Positions 27,198 to 37,485 of a stretch of 64,000 nt of DNA are shown piece after piece. The position numbers were made by a program, and so were the translations under genes. Each line of letters opens with the position of its first letter. The stretch's first letter is position 1. This DNA comes from Pectobacterium atrosepticum (lineage in GTDB: Bacteria; Pseudomonadota; Gammaproteobacteria; Enterobacterales; Enterobacteriaceae), in contig CP036163.1 of the NCBI GenBank assembly GCA_019056595.1, positions 1 through 64,000 of the forward strand. Reading direction: 5' to 3'. The notes beneath the pieces are model-generated. The model worked only from the letters and a program-made list of their open reading frames with translations. It was not told the origin of the DNA and ran no database searches.

Positions 27198-27210
27198 TGT
27201 CATGTAGCGA

Positions 27211-27245
27211 TAAAAAATGCCGTTCAGTGTGCTGAACGGCATTTG
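27211..27245. terminator. Bidirectional terminator between ybjD and cspD
   Basis: A perfect 13-bp stem (27215-27227 and 27232-27244) around TGTG. The A-run on the plus strand makes a strong T-run for the minus-strand cspD transcript; the plus-strand T-run is weak (ATTTG). Confidence 0.8.
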
Positions 27246-27317
27246 TCGCATTGTATTAATTTTACTGTTTAGCGTCGTGTGTTCTGAGTAGAAATGTAGG
27301 GTGTAGTGTAGAAGGGG

Positions 27318-27539
27318 TCAGGATACGGCCTCGACGATTTGCGGGACGATCAGGCAGGCATGATTGCCTTTCGGCCCTTCATGAACATCAAACCTGACAA
27401 CCTGTCCGGCTTTCAGCGTCCGGTAGCCATCCATTTGAATAGTTGAGTAGTGCGCGAAGATATCGTCACCACCCCCTTCTGGACAGATAAAACCAAACCC
27501 TTTGGCATTATTGAACCATTTAACAGTACCTGTCTCCAT
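27318..27539 (-). CDS. cspD: Cold-shock-like protein CspD
   Basis: Single-stranded-DNA-binding cold-shock-domain protein that inhibits replication in stationary phase. The 73 residues form one OB fold with RNP1 KGFGFICP and RNP2 DIFAHY. Length and sequence match E. coli CspD (74 aa), including the [11 protein letters not shown] segment that marks it from CspA. It is divergent from clpS, as in E. coli, where CspD is a Lon substrate. Confidence 0.95.
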   Translation of the reverse strand: METGTVKWFNNAKGFGFICPEGGGDDIFAHYSTIQMDGYRTLKAGQVVRFDVHEGPKGNHACLIVPQIVEAVS

Positions 27540-27963
27540 GCATTGACATCCTTCGCAAGAGTATTCTTTTCAGTAATAGGTGTGGTTATTTGGTTACTAC
27601 GAATACGAATTGATTAAAACCTCATCAATTCTTCCGTACACTTTAGTGAAATCGATCCCGGCGTCAAGCGATCCACCGCATGGTGACGAGGGGAGTTTGT
27701 CAAAGTTTGATGCAGATAACGCTATTGATGAACTAACAATCGCGTTGCGTAATCAATATATCGGATACAGGACTTGAATTTTGCTTTCCGGGAACCATTT
27801 CATTCCTCAGGTGGTAAAATAAAAAGTAGACGTGCTACTGTAAATGTAGAGATACCCGTCATCTTTCAAGTTGCAGGCACTCATTTACTGCTTCTCGGAT
27901 TTTTTGGGAATAAACAGACGAATGTCGCGAGTCGCGATATTCGTTACATGATGTGGATAGAGA
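27540..27963. other. Intergenic region between divergent cspD and clpS
   Basis: A 424-bp AT-rich region with promoters of both genes. A solo ERIC end lies at 27851-27877. Two open frames (27580-27777 and 27774-28049) have no ribosome site or family resemblance, and the second runs into clpS in another frame, so I read them as chance. Confidence 0.5.
27851..27877. repeat. Solo end of an ERIC-type element
   Basis: GATACCCGTCATCTTTCAAG followed by TTGCAGG matches the right end of the other ERIC elements (reverse orientation). No partner end is seen before clpS, so it is a remnant. Confidence 0.6.
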
Positions 27964-28284
27964 ATGGGAAACAACCGTACGTGGTCACAATCGGAAAGCC
28001 TGACCGCCGATCAACAGAAAGAAAAATTGCAGCCGCCATCCATGTATAACGTGGTGTTGAATAACGATGATTACACCCCGATGGAATTTGTTATTGACGT
28101 TCTGCAAAAGTTCTTTTCTTATGATATTGAACGTGCCACACAGCTTATGTTAACGGTGCATTATCAGGGTAAAGCAATTTGTGGCGTATTCAGCGCTGAA
28201 GTCGCTGAGACCAAGGTCGTACAAGTCAATCGTTATGCCAGAGAAAACGAGCAGCCGCTGCTCTGTACGCTGGAAAAAGCCTGA
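27964..28284 (+). CDS. clpS: ClpAP adaptor ClpS
   Basis: Adaptor that binds N-degron substrates and delivers them to ClpAP; it also changes ClpA substrate choice. The 106 residues equal E. coli ClpS. The conserved domain shows [20 protein letters not shown] (with the N-end-rule pocket residues N, D and M), [11 protein letters not shown] and the end [12 protein letters not shown]. The first 25 residues are the flexible extension that enters ClpA. It lies 29 bp before clpA in the same operon. Confidence 0.96.
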
Positions 28285-28313
28285 AGTCAGGCAATTTATT
28301 GGGAGAGGTGCCT

Positions 28314-30587
28314 ATGCTCAATCAAGAACTGGAACTCAGTCTCAACATGGCTTTCGCCAGAGCGCGTGAGCACCGACACGAGTTTATGACCGTGGAGCAC
28401 CTGTTGTTGGCTCTGCTCAGTAATCCGGCCGCCCGTGAAGCACTGGAAGCCTGCACGGTAGATTTAGCCGCGCTGCGTCAGGAACTGGAAGCCTTCATTG
28501 AACAGACCACTCCAACATTGCCGCAGAGTGACGATGAGCGCGAAACGCAACCGACGCTCAGCTTCCAGCGCGTACTACAACGCGCCGTCTTCCACGTGCA
28601 GTCCTCCGGCCGCAGTGAAGTATCCGGCGCCAACGTTCTGGTCGCCATTTTTAGCGAACAGGAATCTCAGGCCGCCTACCTCCTGCGTAAGCATGACGTC
28701 AGTCGTCTGGATGTCGTGAACTTCATTTCCCACGGCACGCGTAAAGAAGAAACCGATCAGGCACCTAACGCTGAAAGTCCCGTCAATGAAGAACAGGCAG
28801 GAGGGGAAGATCGTATGGAAAACTTCACCACCAATCTGAATCAACTGGCTCGCGTTGGCGGTATCGATCCGCTCATTGGCCGGGAGAAAGAACTGGAGCG
28901 CACGGTTCAGGTATTGTGCCGTCGCCGTAAAAATAACCCGCTACTAGTCGGCGAATCCGGCGTGGGTAAAACTGCCATTGCCGAAGGGCTTGCCTGGCGT
29001 ATTGTGCAGGGCGATGTACCGGAAGTGATGGCTGAGTGCACCCTGTACTCGCTGGACATCGGTGCGTTGTTGGCAGGCACCAAATATCGTGGTGATTTTG
29101 AAAAACGATTCAAGGCGCTGTTGAAGCAGTTGGAGCAGGATAAAAACAGCATTCTGTTCATTGATGAAATCCACACGATTATCGGTGCGGGTGCCGCGTC
29201 CGGTGGTCAGGTTGATGCTGCTAACCTGATTAAACCGCTGCTTTCCAGCGGCAGGATCCGCGTGATCGGTTCCACCACCTATCAAGAGTTCAGCAATATC
29301 TTTGAAAAGGATCGGGCGCTGGCGCGTCGTTTCCAAAAAATCGATATCACTGAACCTAGCGTAGAAGAAACCATACAAATCATTAATGGTCTGAAGCCGA
29401 AGTATGAGGCTCACCATGATGTCCGCTATACATCGAAAGCAGTTCGCGCTGCGGTAGAGCTGGCGGTGAAATATATCAATGACCGTCATTTGCCGGATAA
29501 AGCCATCGATGTGATCGATGAAGCGGGTGCACGCAGCCGTTTGATGCCGGTCAGCAAACGCAAGAAAACGGTCAACGTGAGTGACATCGAATCGGTTGTC
29601 GCCCGTATCGCCCGTATTCCAGAAAAAACCGTCTCCGCTAGCGATCGCGATGTGCTGAAAAACCTCAGCGATCGCCTGAAAATGCTGGTGTTTGGGCAAG
29701 ACAAGGCTATCGAAGCGTTGTCTGAATCTATCAAGATGAGCCGTGCAGGATTGGGTCAGGAGCGTAAGCCGGTAGGGTCCTTCCTGTTCGCAGGCCCTAC
29801 TGGTGTCGGTAAGACAGAAGTGACGTTACAACTGGCAAAAGCGCTGGATATCGAATTGCTGCGCTTTGATATGTCAGAATATATGGAGCGTCATACTGTC
29901 AGTCGCTTGATTGGTGCGCCTCCAGGCTATGTTGGCTACGATCAAGGGGGCCTGCTGACGGATGCGGTGATCAAGCATCCTCATGCGGTGCTGCTGCTGG
30001 ATGAAATCGAAAAAGCGCACCCTGACGTCTTTAACCTGTTGTTACAGGTGATGGATAATGGCACGCTGACGGATAACAATGGTCGTAAAGCCGATTTCCG
30101 TAATGTCATTGTCGTCATGACCACCAATGCGGGCGTGCGGGAAACACAGCGTAAATCCATCGGTATCATCCATCAGGACAACAGTACGGATGCGATGGAA
30201 GAGATTAAGAAGGTGTTTACACCGGAGTTCCGTAACCGTCTGGACGGCATTATCTGGTTCAACCATCTATCGACCGACGTCATCCAGCAGGTTGTCGATA
30301 AATTTATCGTTGAACTCCAGGCGCAACTGGACGCGAAAGGCGTGTCGCTGGAAGTGAGCGATGAAGCGCGTGACTGGCTGGCAGAGAAAGGCTACGACAA
30401 AGCGATGGGTGCCCGACCGATGGCGCGCGTGATGCAGGAAAGCCTGAAGAAACCGCTGGCCAACGAGCTGCTGTTTGGTTCGCTGGTGGATGGGGGTTCT
30501 GTGACGGTAGAACTGGATAAAGAGACGCAACAGCTGACGTACGGCTTCCAGAGTGCGCAGAAGCGTAAAGCGGAAAGCGTTAATTAA
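28314..30587 (+). CDS. clpA: ATP-dependent Clp protease ATPase subunit ClpA
   Basis: Hexameric AAA+ unfoldase that feeds proteins into ClpP. The 757 residues include the N-domain repeats (LNQELELSLNMAFARAREHR), AAA-1 with Walker A GESGVGKTA and Walker B ILFIDEIHT, and AAA-2 with GPTGVGKTE and VLLLDEIEKAHPDV. The ClpP-docking loop IGIIHQ (IGL/IGI motif) is near residue 617. The open frame starts at 28299, but ATG at 28314 gives MLNQELEL and follows GGGAGAGG. The C-terminus is close to E. coli. Confidence 0.97.
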   Translation: MLNQELELSLNMAFARAREHRHEFMTVEHLLLALLSNPAAREALEACTVDLAALRQELEAFIEQTTPTLPQSDDERETQPTLSFQRVLQRAVFHVQSSGRSEVSGANVLVAIFSEQESQAAYLLRKHDVSRLDVVNFISHGTRKEETDQAPNAESPVNEEQAGGEDRMENFTTNLNQLARVGGIDPLIGREKELERTVQVLCRRRKNNPLLVGESGVGKTAIAEGLAWRIVQGDVPEVMAECTLYSLDIGALLAGTKYRGDFEKRFKALLKQLEQDKNSILFIDEIHTIIGAGAASGGQVDAANLIKPLLSSGRIRVIGSTTYQEFSNIFEKDRALARRFQKIDITEPSVEETIQIINGLKPKYEAHHDVRYTSKAVRAAVELAVKYINDRHLPDKAIDVIDEAGARSRLMPVSKRKKTVNVSDIESVVARIARIPEKTVSASDRDVLKNLSDRLKMLVFGQDKAIEALSESIKMSRAGLGQERKPVGSFLFAGPTGVGKTEVTLQLAKALDIELLRFDMSEYMERHTVSRLIGAPPGYVGYDQGGLLTDAVIKHPHAVLLLDEIEKAHPDVFNLLLQVMDNGTLTDNNGRKADFRNVIVVMTTNAGVRETQRKSIGIIHQDNSTDAMEEIKKVFTPEFRNRLDGIIWFNHLSTDVIQQVVDKFIVELQAQLDAKGVSLEVSDEARDWLAEKGYDKAMGARPMARVMQESLKKPLANELLFGSLVDGGSVTVELDKETQQLTYGFQSAQKRKAESVN

Positions 30588-30612
30588 TCGATACCGTGTG
30601 TTATCTAAGAGG

Positions 30613-30640
30613 AGGGATGCTGATGCATCCCTTTTTTATT
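30613..30640 (+). terminator. Terminator of clpS-clpA
   Basis: The stem AGGGATGC / GCATCCCT (30613-30620, 30625-30632) with loop TGAT is followed by TTTTTTATT. It lies 25 bp after clpA. Confidence 0.88.
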
Positions 30641-30829
30641 GCTGCACCTATCGCTTTTGGTGTTCTATTGCGCATTATGGCCCAGTTGAAAATACGATTC
30701 TTGGAGCTTGGCGGATAGGCCAAGATTTCACACAATCATGGTTACTGAACTGAGGCATTACCCTGTGCACATTAACGGGCATGTGGCTGTCTCTCTTCAC
30801 CTCAACCCTGTCTAGTTTTGGAGTTAACT

Positions 30830-31309
30830 ATGAGCCAACGTCTTGATTATTACAGTAAGTCTCCCGATGCTGCCAAAAAGTATCTGGAGTTCAATAACAT
30901 TCTACACAAGAAACCGTTTCTGGCTGAGATAGGCCATCTGGTTACGCTGCGTGCTTCCCAGCTTAATGGCTGTGCATTTTGCGTCGATATGCATGTTAAA
31001 GAAGCCAAGATTAATGGGGAGCGGGAGCTACGCTTGCACCATGTGGCTGTCTGGCGTGAATCACCGCTTTTCTCCCCGCGTGAGCGTGCCGCACTTGAGT
31101 GGACTGAGGTATTGACGCATCTTCCTCCACATGGTGTGCCGGATGCGGTATTTTCACGCGTGCGTGAGCAACTGTCAGAAGAGGATTTGGCTGACTTATC
31201 GTTCATGATTATCGCGATTAATGGCTGGAACCGGCTGGGGGTTGCGTTTCAGGTCGTTCCTGGTTCCGCAGATAAGCTGTACGGGTTGGAAAAAGCGAAC
31301 TTAAGCTAA
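30830..31309 (+). CDS. Carboxymuconolactone decarboxylase/AhpD-like protein
   Basis: A 159-residue helical protein of the CMD/AhpD superfamily, peroxidase-like or peroxiredoxin-reducing in known members. The motif CAFCVDMH (C48, C51, H55) is the redox CxxC-x3-H signature of AhpD-like proteins. RERAALEWTEVLTHLP and SFMIIAINGWNRLGVAF also fit the family. ATG at 30830 follows GGAG; the frame is open from 30818. No AhpC-type peroxidase gene is nearby. It is convergent with, and overlaps by nine bases, a MocR-type regulator gene, and the pair sits between clpA and infA. Exact function unknown. Confidence 0.85.
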   Translation: MSQRLDYYSKSPDAAKKYLEFNNILHKKPFLAEIGHLVTLRASQLNGCAFCVDMHVKEAKINGERELRLHHVAVWRESPLFSPRERAALEWTEVLTHLPPHGVPDAVFSRVREQLSEEDLADLSFMIIAINGWNRLGVAFQVVPGSADKLYGLEKANLS

Positions 31310-32767
31310 CGAGTTTCCGTGCTGTTCACATTCAGCAAGAATTAATGCGGCAAGCCGTTCCGACTCCATCACGGTGGTGCAGTTAGTGAAGCTGACGAGT
31401 AAAGCATTATCGCCACTCCCTGATACTGCCCAACGCGATAGCGGCTGAACGGCAATTCCCTGAGCCAGCAAGCGGTCGGCGAGTTGCCGATCGCTAAATT
31501 TATCCGGTAGGCGTAAAACTAAATGCATGCCGCCGGGCTGGGAGTCGATGCGTATGCGGTTTCCCAAAATACCTTGCAGCACAGTGATGGTGGCCGTGCG
31601 ACGTTCTGCATAAAGGCGTCGCGTGCGCTGAATGTGCCGGGCAAAATGCCCCTCAGTAATGAAGCTGGCAACGATAGACTGCGTCATTGTTGGCGATGCT
31701 GACGCGAAGAAAATTCGATTTATGTGCTCAAAGGCTGCAACCTGCGATTGGGGCACAACCAAATAGGCCAATCGAATCCCCGGAAATAATACCTTGCTAA
31801 AGGTCCCCGCATATAAAACCCGTCCATGACGATCCAGGCTCGCGAGGGCCGGAAGTGGGCGACTGATATAACGATATTCTCCATCGTAATCATCTTCCAT
31901 TATCCAGGCATTTTGCGCCGTTGCCCACTGTAATAATGCTTGCCGGCGAGGAAGCGACAACGACATGGACAAGGGGCTTTGATGCGCGGGAGTGACAACG
32001 GCCATACTGGCATCATTCGCCTGCGCGATGCCGCGTTCGACGTTAATTCCTTCACGATCAACGGATACTGCGATCGGACATAATCCAGATTGTGATAGCA
32101 ACTGGCGAGTGGGGGGATAACCGGGATCTTCGACCCATACGCGTTGCCCCGATTTCAGCAGAGCCAACGTCGCGAGTTGCAAATTGGCGCGCCAACCCGA
32201 GGTGATGAATACCTGATTTGCTGTACAGTCAATGCCGCGTGACACTTGCAGATAAGAGGCGATGGCGTTTCTTAGTGCTGGTAAACCATAAGGCGCAGGG
32301 TAATCCAAATCCGGTAATTGCATGCTGCGAAGGTAGCGTGCACCCAGTCGAGCCCACAGTTTGCGCGGAAAGGCGTCAAAAGCGGGAACGCCCATTTGAA
32401 AGGGCAATAATTGCGATGGACGCCATAGTATCTGTTGTTCATCGTCTGGAGCTGAGGGAGATACTGGTGTCTCTGCAACGGGAAGGGATGCTGAGGGTAA
32501 ATCAGGATTTACACGCGTCCCTGCTTGTCCGTGAGCCTGTAGATAGCCCTCGGCAATAAGTAATGAGTAGGCTTGTTCTATCGTTCCGCGTGCAACACCG
32601 AGTTCTTTAGCAAGCATGCGAGCAGAAGGTAGACGGTCGCCCGGAAACAATAGGCCTACGCTGATAGCCCGGCGCACCCGCTCATAAAGCTGACGATAGA
32701 GCGGCGTACTCTCCTGAAAGGAAAGAGGTGAAAATAAGTGAGAGCCAGGCTTCATAGTGGAATCCAT
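31301..32767 (-). CDS. MocR/PdxR-type GntR-family regulator with aminotransferase-like domain
   Basis: Transcription factor with an N-terminal GntR winged helix (GDRLPSARMLAKELGVARGT) joined by a linker to a fold-type I aminotransferase domain that binds pyridoxal phosphate. The PLP lysine is probably in GTFSKVLFPGIRLAYLVVP, with the aspartate in WIMEDDYDGEYRY. About 488 residues, usual for the family. Starts are possible at TTG 32788, ATG 32767 and ATG 32755; none has a strong ribosome site. Regulators of this type often control vitamin B6, GABA or taurine genes, but its only near neighbour is the AhpD-like gene. Confidence 0.85.
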   Translation of the reverse strand: MDSTMKPGSHLFSPLSFQESTPLYRQLYERVRRAISVGLLFPGDRLPSARMLAKELGVARGTIEQAYSLLIAEGYLQAHGQAGTRVNPDLPSASLPVAETPVSPSAPDDEQQILWRPSQLLPFQMGVPAFDAFPRKLWARLGARYLRSMQLPDLDYPAPYGLPALRNAIASYLQVSRGIDCTANQVFITSGWRANLQLATLALLKSGQRVWVEDPGYPPTRQLLSQSGLCPIAVSVDREGINVERGIAQANDASMAVVTPAHQSPLSMSLSLPRRQALLQWATAQNAWIMEDDYDGEYRYISRPLPALASLDRHGRVLYAGTFSKVLFPGIRLAYLVVPQSQVAAFEHINRIFFASASPTMTQSIVASFITEGHFARHIQRTRRLYAERRTATITVLQGILGNRIRIDSQPGGMHLVLRLPDKFSDRQLADRLLAQGIAVQPLSRWAVSGSGDNALLVSFTNCTTVMESERLAALILAECEQHGNSLA

Positions 32768-32821
32768 GACAAGCAGATTATTGTCCAAAAAAACTGTTGG
32801 CTCTAAAAACTATTAGCTCTA

Positions 32822-32855
32822 AAAAACAAAGCCCTTGCCATGAAGGAAAGGGCTG
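32822..32855 (-). terminator. Terminator of infA
   Basis: On the minus strand AGCCCTT / AAGGGCT encloses an 11-nt loop and is followed by TTGTTTTTT. It lies 53 bp beyond the infA stop and before the MocR gene. Confidence 0.75.
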
Positions 32856-32907
32856 GAGAGGGAGTCACATCCTCATATACCGCTGTTATCAGCGATGAGC
32901 GAACCGC

Positions 32908-33159
<252 letters not shown>

Positions 33160-33241
33160 TTAACCGCAAGATAATGCCGAAAAACCGACATTATGTAAAG
33201 AAGCGTTCACGTTTGGGGCGTTATTTACTCGGTTTCTGCTA

Positions 33242-33946
33242 TCAGAATGCCGGTTCTGCGAGCTGCTGTGGTAGCCAACAACCCTCCTCGACAGCGATAT
33301 CCTGCCACTGGGAAAGCTGTTGCAGAAAGCGATCGCGTGGAATTTCACTCACGCCAAGCGACGCTGTATGGGAATTTAACACCTGACAATCAATCAAATG
33401 ACCGCCGTGGCGAATAAAATGCTGTTGAAACGCCAGCAGCGCATATTTTGAGGCATTATCCATACGGCTGAACATTGACTCACCGCAAAATAATCGCCCT
33501 TGTTCAATACCATATAACCCACCAACCAGTGCGCCATTGTGCCACACTTCGACGGAATGTGCTTTCCCAACCTGATGAAGCTGGCGATAAGCTGAAATTA
33601 TGTCCGGCGTAATCCAGGTGCCGTCATGGTGTTCCTGCGCGCAGGCGTGAATAACATCATCAAACGCCTGATTCAGCGTGGCATGAAAAGTATGGCGCTT
33701 CAGGAATTTTTTCATGCTGCGGCTAAGATGGAGTTCGCCGGGAAGCAGAACCGCACGCGGATTCGGAGACCACCATAAGATAGGTTCACCGGGAGAGAAC
33801 CAGGGGAAAATGCCTTGCCGGTAAGCTGCCTTCAGCCTGGCAACGGAGAGATCGCCGCCAACGGCCAGCAGGCCGTTGGGGTTATCTAGTGCATGATTCG
33901 GGTCAGGAAACTGAAGCGATTGAGACGATAACTGATATAGACGCAT
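33242..33946 (-). CDS. aat: Leucyl/phenylalanyl-tRNA-protein transferase
   Basis: Adds leucine or phenylalanine from aminoacyl-tRNA to proteins with N-terminal arginine or lysine, making N-degrons for ClpS-ClpAP, whose genes lie 5 kb away. The 234 residues equal the E. coli enzyme. The conserved core is [39 protein letters not shown] and [16 protein letters not shown], then [15 protein letters not shown]. The open frame extends to a TTG at 33955, but ATG at 33946 gives MRLYQLS, the family start. No strong ribosome site is seen. Confidence 0.95.
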   Translation of the reverse strand: MRLYQLSSQSLQFPDPNHALDNPNGLLAVGGDLSVARLKAAYRQGIFPWFSPGEPILWWSPNPRAVLLPGELHLSRSMKKFLKRHTFHATLNQAFDDVIHACAQEHHDGTWITPDIISAYRQLHQVGKAHSVEVWHNGALVGGLYGIEQGRLFCGESMFSRMDNASKYALLAFQQHFIRHGGHLIDCQVLNSHTASLGVSEIPRDRFLQQLSQWQDIAVEEGCWLPQQLAEPAF

Positions 33947-33979
33947 GTTGTTCAAACGTTGTGCTTCATTGAAATTGCC

Positions 33980-35719
33980 TTAAACGTGTTGGCGAAATTG
34001 CCAATAGCGCCCTTGTTGTGCCATCAAAGCCTGATGGCTGCCCTGTTCGATCACCTTGCCGTCATCGAGAATGCAGATGCGATCCATCGATTCTAAACCA
34101 TATAGCCGATGAGTGATGACGATCAAAGTCTTATCAGCACAGTGTTGGCGGAGCAGTTGCAGGATACGTTTTTCGGTTTCTGCATCCAACCCTTCAGTGG
34201 GTTCATCCAACAAAACTAACGGCGCATCGTGTAATAAGGCACGAGCTAAAGCGATACGACGCTGTTCGCCACCGGATAGCTGGCGACCACCTTCTCCCAG
34301 CCAGGCGTTCAGTCCCTCATTTTCCAGCAGTTTTTCTAACCCGACCTGCTGTAATACCTCAGCCAGTTTTTCGTCCGGTGCAGTTGGGGCCGCCAGCAGC
34401 AGATTATCGCGCAGCGTTGCGCTGAAAATATGTACGCGCTGCGGCACCACACTCATCATGGCGCGGAGATCTTCTTCCCGCCAATCGGTAAGGGCGTGCC
34501 CGTTCAGCGTAATATCCCCGTATTCACAATTCCATGCCCGAGTCAGCAGTTGTAATAGCGTGGATTTTCCGCACCCAGTACGTCCCAACAGCGCCAGATG
34601 CTCTCCCGGCTGAATGGAAAGGGAGATATTTTGCAGCACGGGCTGTGGCTGACCGGGATAAGTGAAGCCGACATGTGAGAGTTCAAGTGAGGCCGTGCGC
34701 GAGGTTTGTGGGCCATGCATTGGGAACGTGACGTCAACGGGCTGGCGAATGATTTGATCGACCCGAGCAGCGGACGCAATAACTTGCCCCATGTGTTGGA
34801 AGGCCACTGTAACGGGAGCCAGCGCCTCGAAGGCGGCAAGCGAAGCGAACACGAAGAGGGCGATCAATGCTCCGGGCTGTGGGTTACCGCCAACGCCATC
34901 GGCAGCCAGCCACAGAATCAGGGTAACGGTAAGCCCACTGCATAAAATCATCACAGCCTGAGACAGACCGGTAAGATTGGCCTGCTGACGCTGGCGACGC
35001 AGCCAGTTAATTTCCACCAGAGCCAACTGCTGACGGACGCGATCGAGCGCACCGAAGACGGTCAGCTCCGCCTGACCTTGCAGCCAGGTTGTAAGCTGAA
35101 GGCGGTACTGTGCGCGCAGCGCGGTCAAGTCCTGCCCGATGCCGTTCCCTGCCTGATAAAAGAGAACGGGCAGGCACAGCAGTAACGTCAGCATGATGGC
35201 ACCAAGCGTCAGAGCCAGCGAACCATCAATGAAGCTCAGACCGTAACAAACGATAAGAATGACGGCGAAGGCGCTGATGATGGGTGAAATAACACGAAGA
35301 TAAAGATGATCGAGTGTATCAACGTCAGCCACGAGCCGGTTTAGTAGTTCGGCCTGACGAAATTGTGCTAGTCCTCCGGGGGAGAGCGGCAGAATGCGGG
35401 AGAATGTGAAAACGCGTAGACGCAGTAAAACGCGGAATGTGGCATCGTGGCTGACGACTCTTTCACCATAGCGTCCAGCCGTACGCGCGATGGCAGCGCC
35501 CCGCACGCCAGCGGCGGGCAGCATGTAGTTAAAAGTAAGTAGCCCGACGATCCCTGCCAGTGCGGAGCCCGCTAGAAACCAGCCGGATAGGGCGAGTAGA
35601 CCGATGCTGGCCAGCATAGTAGCAATCGCCAGCACCACGCCCAGACTCAAATACCAGAAGTGCTGACGGTAAAGTGCCAGAAACGGTTTTAATACCCGCA
35701 TCGTTTTCATCTGAGACAT
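33980..35719 (-). CDS. cydC: Cysteine/glutathione ABC exporter subunit CydC
   Basis: Half-transporter of the heterodimer CydDC, which exports cysteine and glutathione to the periplasm and is needed to assemble cytochrome bd. About 579 residues: a six-helix membrane domain (to about residue 320), then the ATPase with Walker A GRTGCGKST, signature LSGGEQRRIALARAL and Walker B LVLLDEP. ATG at 35719 overlaps the cydD stop by one base (TAATG). ATGs at 35710 and 35701 are alternatives, the last giving the E. coli-like MRVLKPFLALY. Confidence 0.94.
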   Translation of the reverse strand: MSQMKTMRVLKPFLALYRQHFWYLSLGVVLAIATMLASIGLLALSGWFLAGSALAGIVGLLTFNYMLPAAGVRGAAIARTAGRYGERVVSHDATFRVLLRLRVFTFSRILPLSPGGLAQFRQAELLNRLVADVDTLDHLYLRVISPIISAFAVILIVCYGLSFIDGSLALTLGAIMLTLLLCLPVLFYQAGNGIGQDLTALRAQYRLQLTTWLQGQAELTVFGALDRVRQQLALVEINWLRRQRQQANLTGLSQAVMILCSGLTVTLILWLAADGVGGNPQPGALIALFVFASLAAFEALAPVTVAFQHMGQVIASAARVDQIIRQPVDVTFPMHGPQTSRTASLELSHVGFTYPGQPQPVLQNISLSIQPGEHLALLGRTGCGKSTLLQLLTRAWNCEYGDITLNGHALTDWREEDLRAMMSVVPQRVHIFSATLRDNLLLAAPTAPDEKLAEVLQQVGLEKLLENEGLNAWLGEGGRQLSGGEQRRIALARALLHDAPLVLLDEPTEGLDAETEKRILQLLRQHCADKTLIVITHRLYGLESMDRICILDDGKVIEQGSHQALMAQQGRYWQFRQHV

Positions 35720-37485
35720 TACAGCGCCTCCTGTCGTTGTGCCAGCAGCGCCGCGAAGGGGCCTATTTCGGCTTGGAGTGTTTGATAATCCCCCTGTTGA
35801 ACTAACCGACCGCTTTCCATCACCCAAATTGCATCATACTCGGTGATATCGGTGAGCTGATGTGTGATTAGCAGCGTAGTCTGGGAACGTGCAGCCTCGT
35901 TCAGCGCCGTCATAACGAGCTCCTCGCTATGGGCATCCAGGCTGGCTGATGGTTCGTCCAGCAGCAGTAAATTACAAGGATGAATGAGTGCACGGGCAAC
36001 GGCGACTCGCTGTGCTTGCCCAACGGATAAACGCGCGGCACCGTCACCGATCGTGGTTTCCAACCCCTGTGGAAGCTGTGGTAAAAATTCTTGCACATAA
36101 GCGCGCTCAATCGCCTGCTGCAACGCCACGATACTGGCCTGCGGATTGCCTAGCAGAATATTGCTGCGCAGCGTCTGTTCCGGCAAATGGGGGTTTTGTC
36201 CAACCCAACTCAACTGCTTTCGCCATGATTCAGGCGTAAGCACGTTCAATGCCTGACCATTCACTGTTAATGAACCGCGATAAGGCAGGAACCCCAGTAG
36301 CGCATTAAGCAGAGAGCTTTTCCCTGCTCCGCTGATACCGACCAGCGCGATACGTTCGCCTGCACGAATATCGAACGTCAACGGTTGAGTCAATGGTGTG
36401 CCATTCGGTGCGAGGACAACCAGGTCTTCCGCTTTAATGGCAATCGCGGTATTGCTGCTGAATTCGTGTGCGCCTCCGCCGACTGTCTCACCTTCCTCTG
36501 CCAAAAAAGTCACCAGCGATTCTGCTGCGCCAATAGCCTGTGCCTTGGCATGATAGAAAGTGCCCAAGTCGCGTAAAGGCTGAAAGAATTCAGGTGCCAG
36601 AATCAGCACGAGAAAACCGGCGAAGAGCGTCACGCCCATTCCATAATGGCCAAAATTCAGCTCACCGAGATAAGAAAAACCGAAATAGACAGCGACAACC
36701 GCGATCGAAATGGAGGCAAAAAATTCAAGGACGCCCGAGGAGAGAAACGCCATGCGCAGCACTTCCATGGTGCGGCTACGGAAATCTTCGGAAGCATGGC
36801 GGATTTGTTCGGTTTCAGCCTGACCGCGATGAAACAAACGTAGCGTCTCCATCCCGCGTAGGCGGTCAAGGAAGTGTCCGCTCAGGCGAGCTAACGCCAG
36901 AAAGTTTTGCCGGTTGGCATCCGCTGCGCCCATACCGACCAGCGCCATAAACAAAGGGATGAGTGGTGCTGTCAGAAGTAAAATCAGACCCGCTGCCCAG
37001 TTGAGCGGAAAGATCGTGATCAAGATAAGTAGCGGGATCAGAGCGGCAAGATACATTTGCGGCAGATAGCGGGCGTAATAATCCTGCATATCATCAACCT
37101 GCTCAAGAATCATCGTTGCCCAACTGCCAGCGGGTCTACCCTGTACCCAGGCTGGGCCAAGCTGTTGCAATCGATCCAATACCAGTTTACGAATGTGCTG
37201 CCGAACCGCTTGTCCGCAAAGAAAACCAACACGCTCGCGTAACAAACTATTGAGTGCGCGCAGAATAAATGTGGCGATTAGCAGAAGAAAGGGGGAGAGC
37301 AGGGATTCACGTGGGACATGATCGATGATCAAGGCATGAAGCAAGGTGGCTAACAGCCAGGCTTGTGCCACGATTAACGCGCCGCTCAGGAATCCAAGCA
37401 GCCGTGAAAGCCGTAGCCAACGTTGCGCCAGCTTACTTTGCTGTTTCAGCCAGGCGGTCAGTTCTTGCTGTCTGGTTTTTTTCAT
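35719..37485 (-). CDS. cydD: Cysteine/glutathione ABC exporter subunit CydD
   Basis: Partner of CydC; 588 residues as in E. coli. The membrane domain fills about residues 1-330. The ATPase has Walker A GISGAGKSS, signature LSVGQAQRVAVARAL (a variant of LSGGQ) and Walker B LLLLDEPSASLD. In E. coli trxB lies just upstream, as here. The gap to trxB (236 bp) holds the cydDC promoter and the trxB terminator. Confidence 0.95.
   Translation of the reverse strand: MKKTRQQELTAWLKQQSKLAQRWLRLSRLLGFLSGALIVAQAWLLATLLHALIIDHVPRESLLSPFLLLIATFILRALNSLLRERVGFLCGQAVRQHIRKLVLDRLQQLGPAWVQGRPAGSWATMILEQVDDMQDYYARYLPQMYLAALIPLLILITIFPLNWAAGLILLLTAPLIPLFMALVGMGAADANRQNFLALARLSGHFLDRLRGMETLRLFHRGQAETEQIRHASEDFRSRTMEVLRMAFLSSGVLEFFASISIAVVAVYFGFSYLGELNFGHYGMGVTLFAGFLVLILAPEFFQPLRDLGTFYHAKAQAIGAAESLVTFLAEEGETVGGGAHEFSSNTAIAIKAEDLVVLAPNGTPLTQPLTFDIRAGERIALVGISGAGKSSLLNALLGFLPYRGSLTVNGQALNVLTPESWRKQLSWVGQNPHLPEQTLRSNILLGNPQASIVALQQAIERAYVQEFLPQLPQGLETTIGDGAARLSVGQAQRVAVARALIHPCNLLLLDEPSASLDAHSEELVMTALNEAARSQTTLLITHQLTDITEYDAIWVMESGRLVQQGDYQTLQAEIGPFAALLAQRQEAL

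Noticed and set aside
27580-28049. Two short open frames between cspD and clpS
   Set aside because: AT-rich, no ribosome site, one contains a solo ERIC end and overlaps clpS out of frame.
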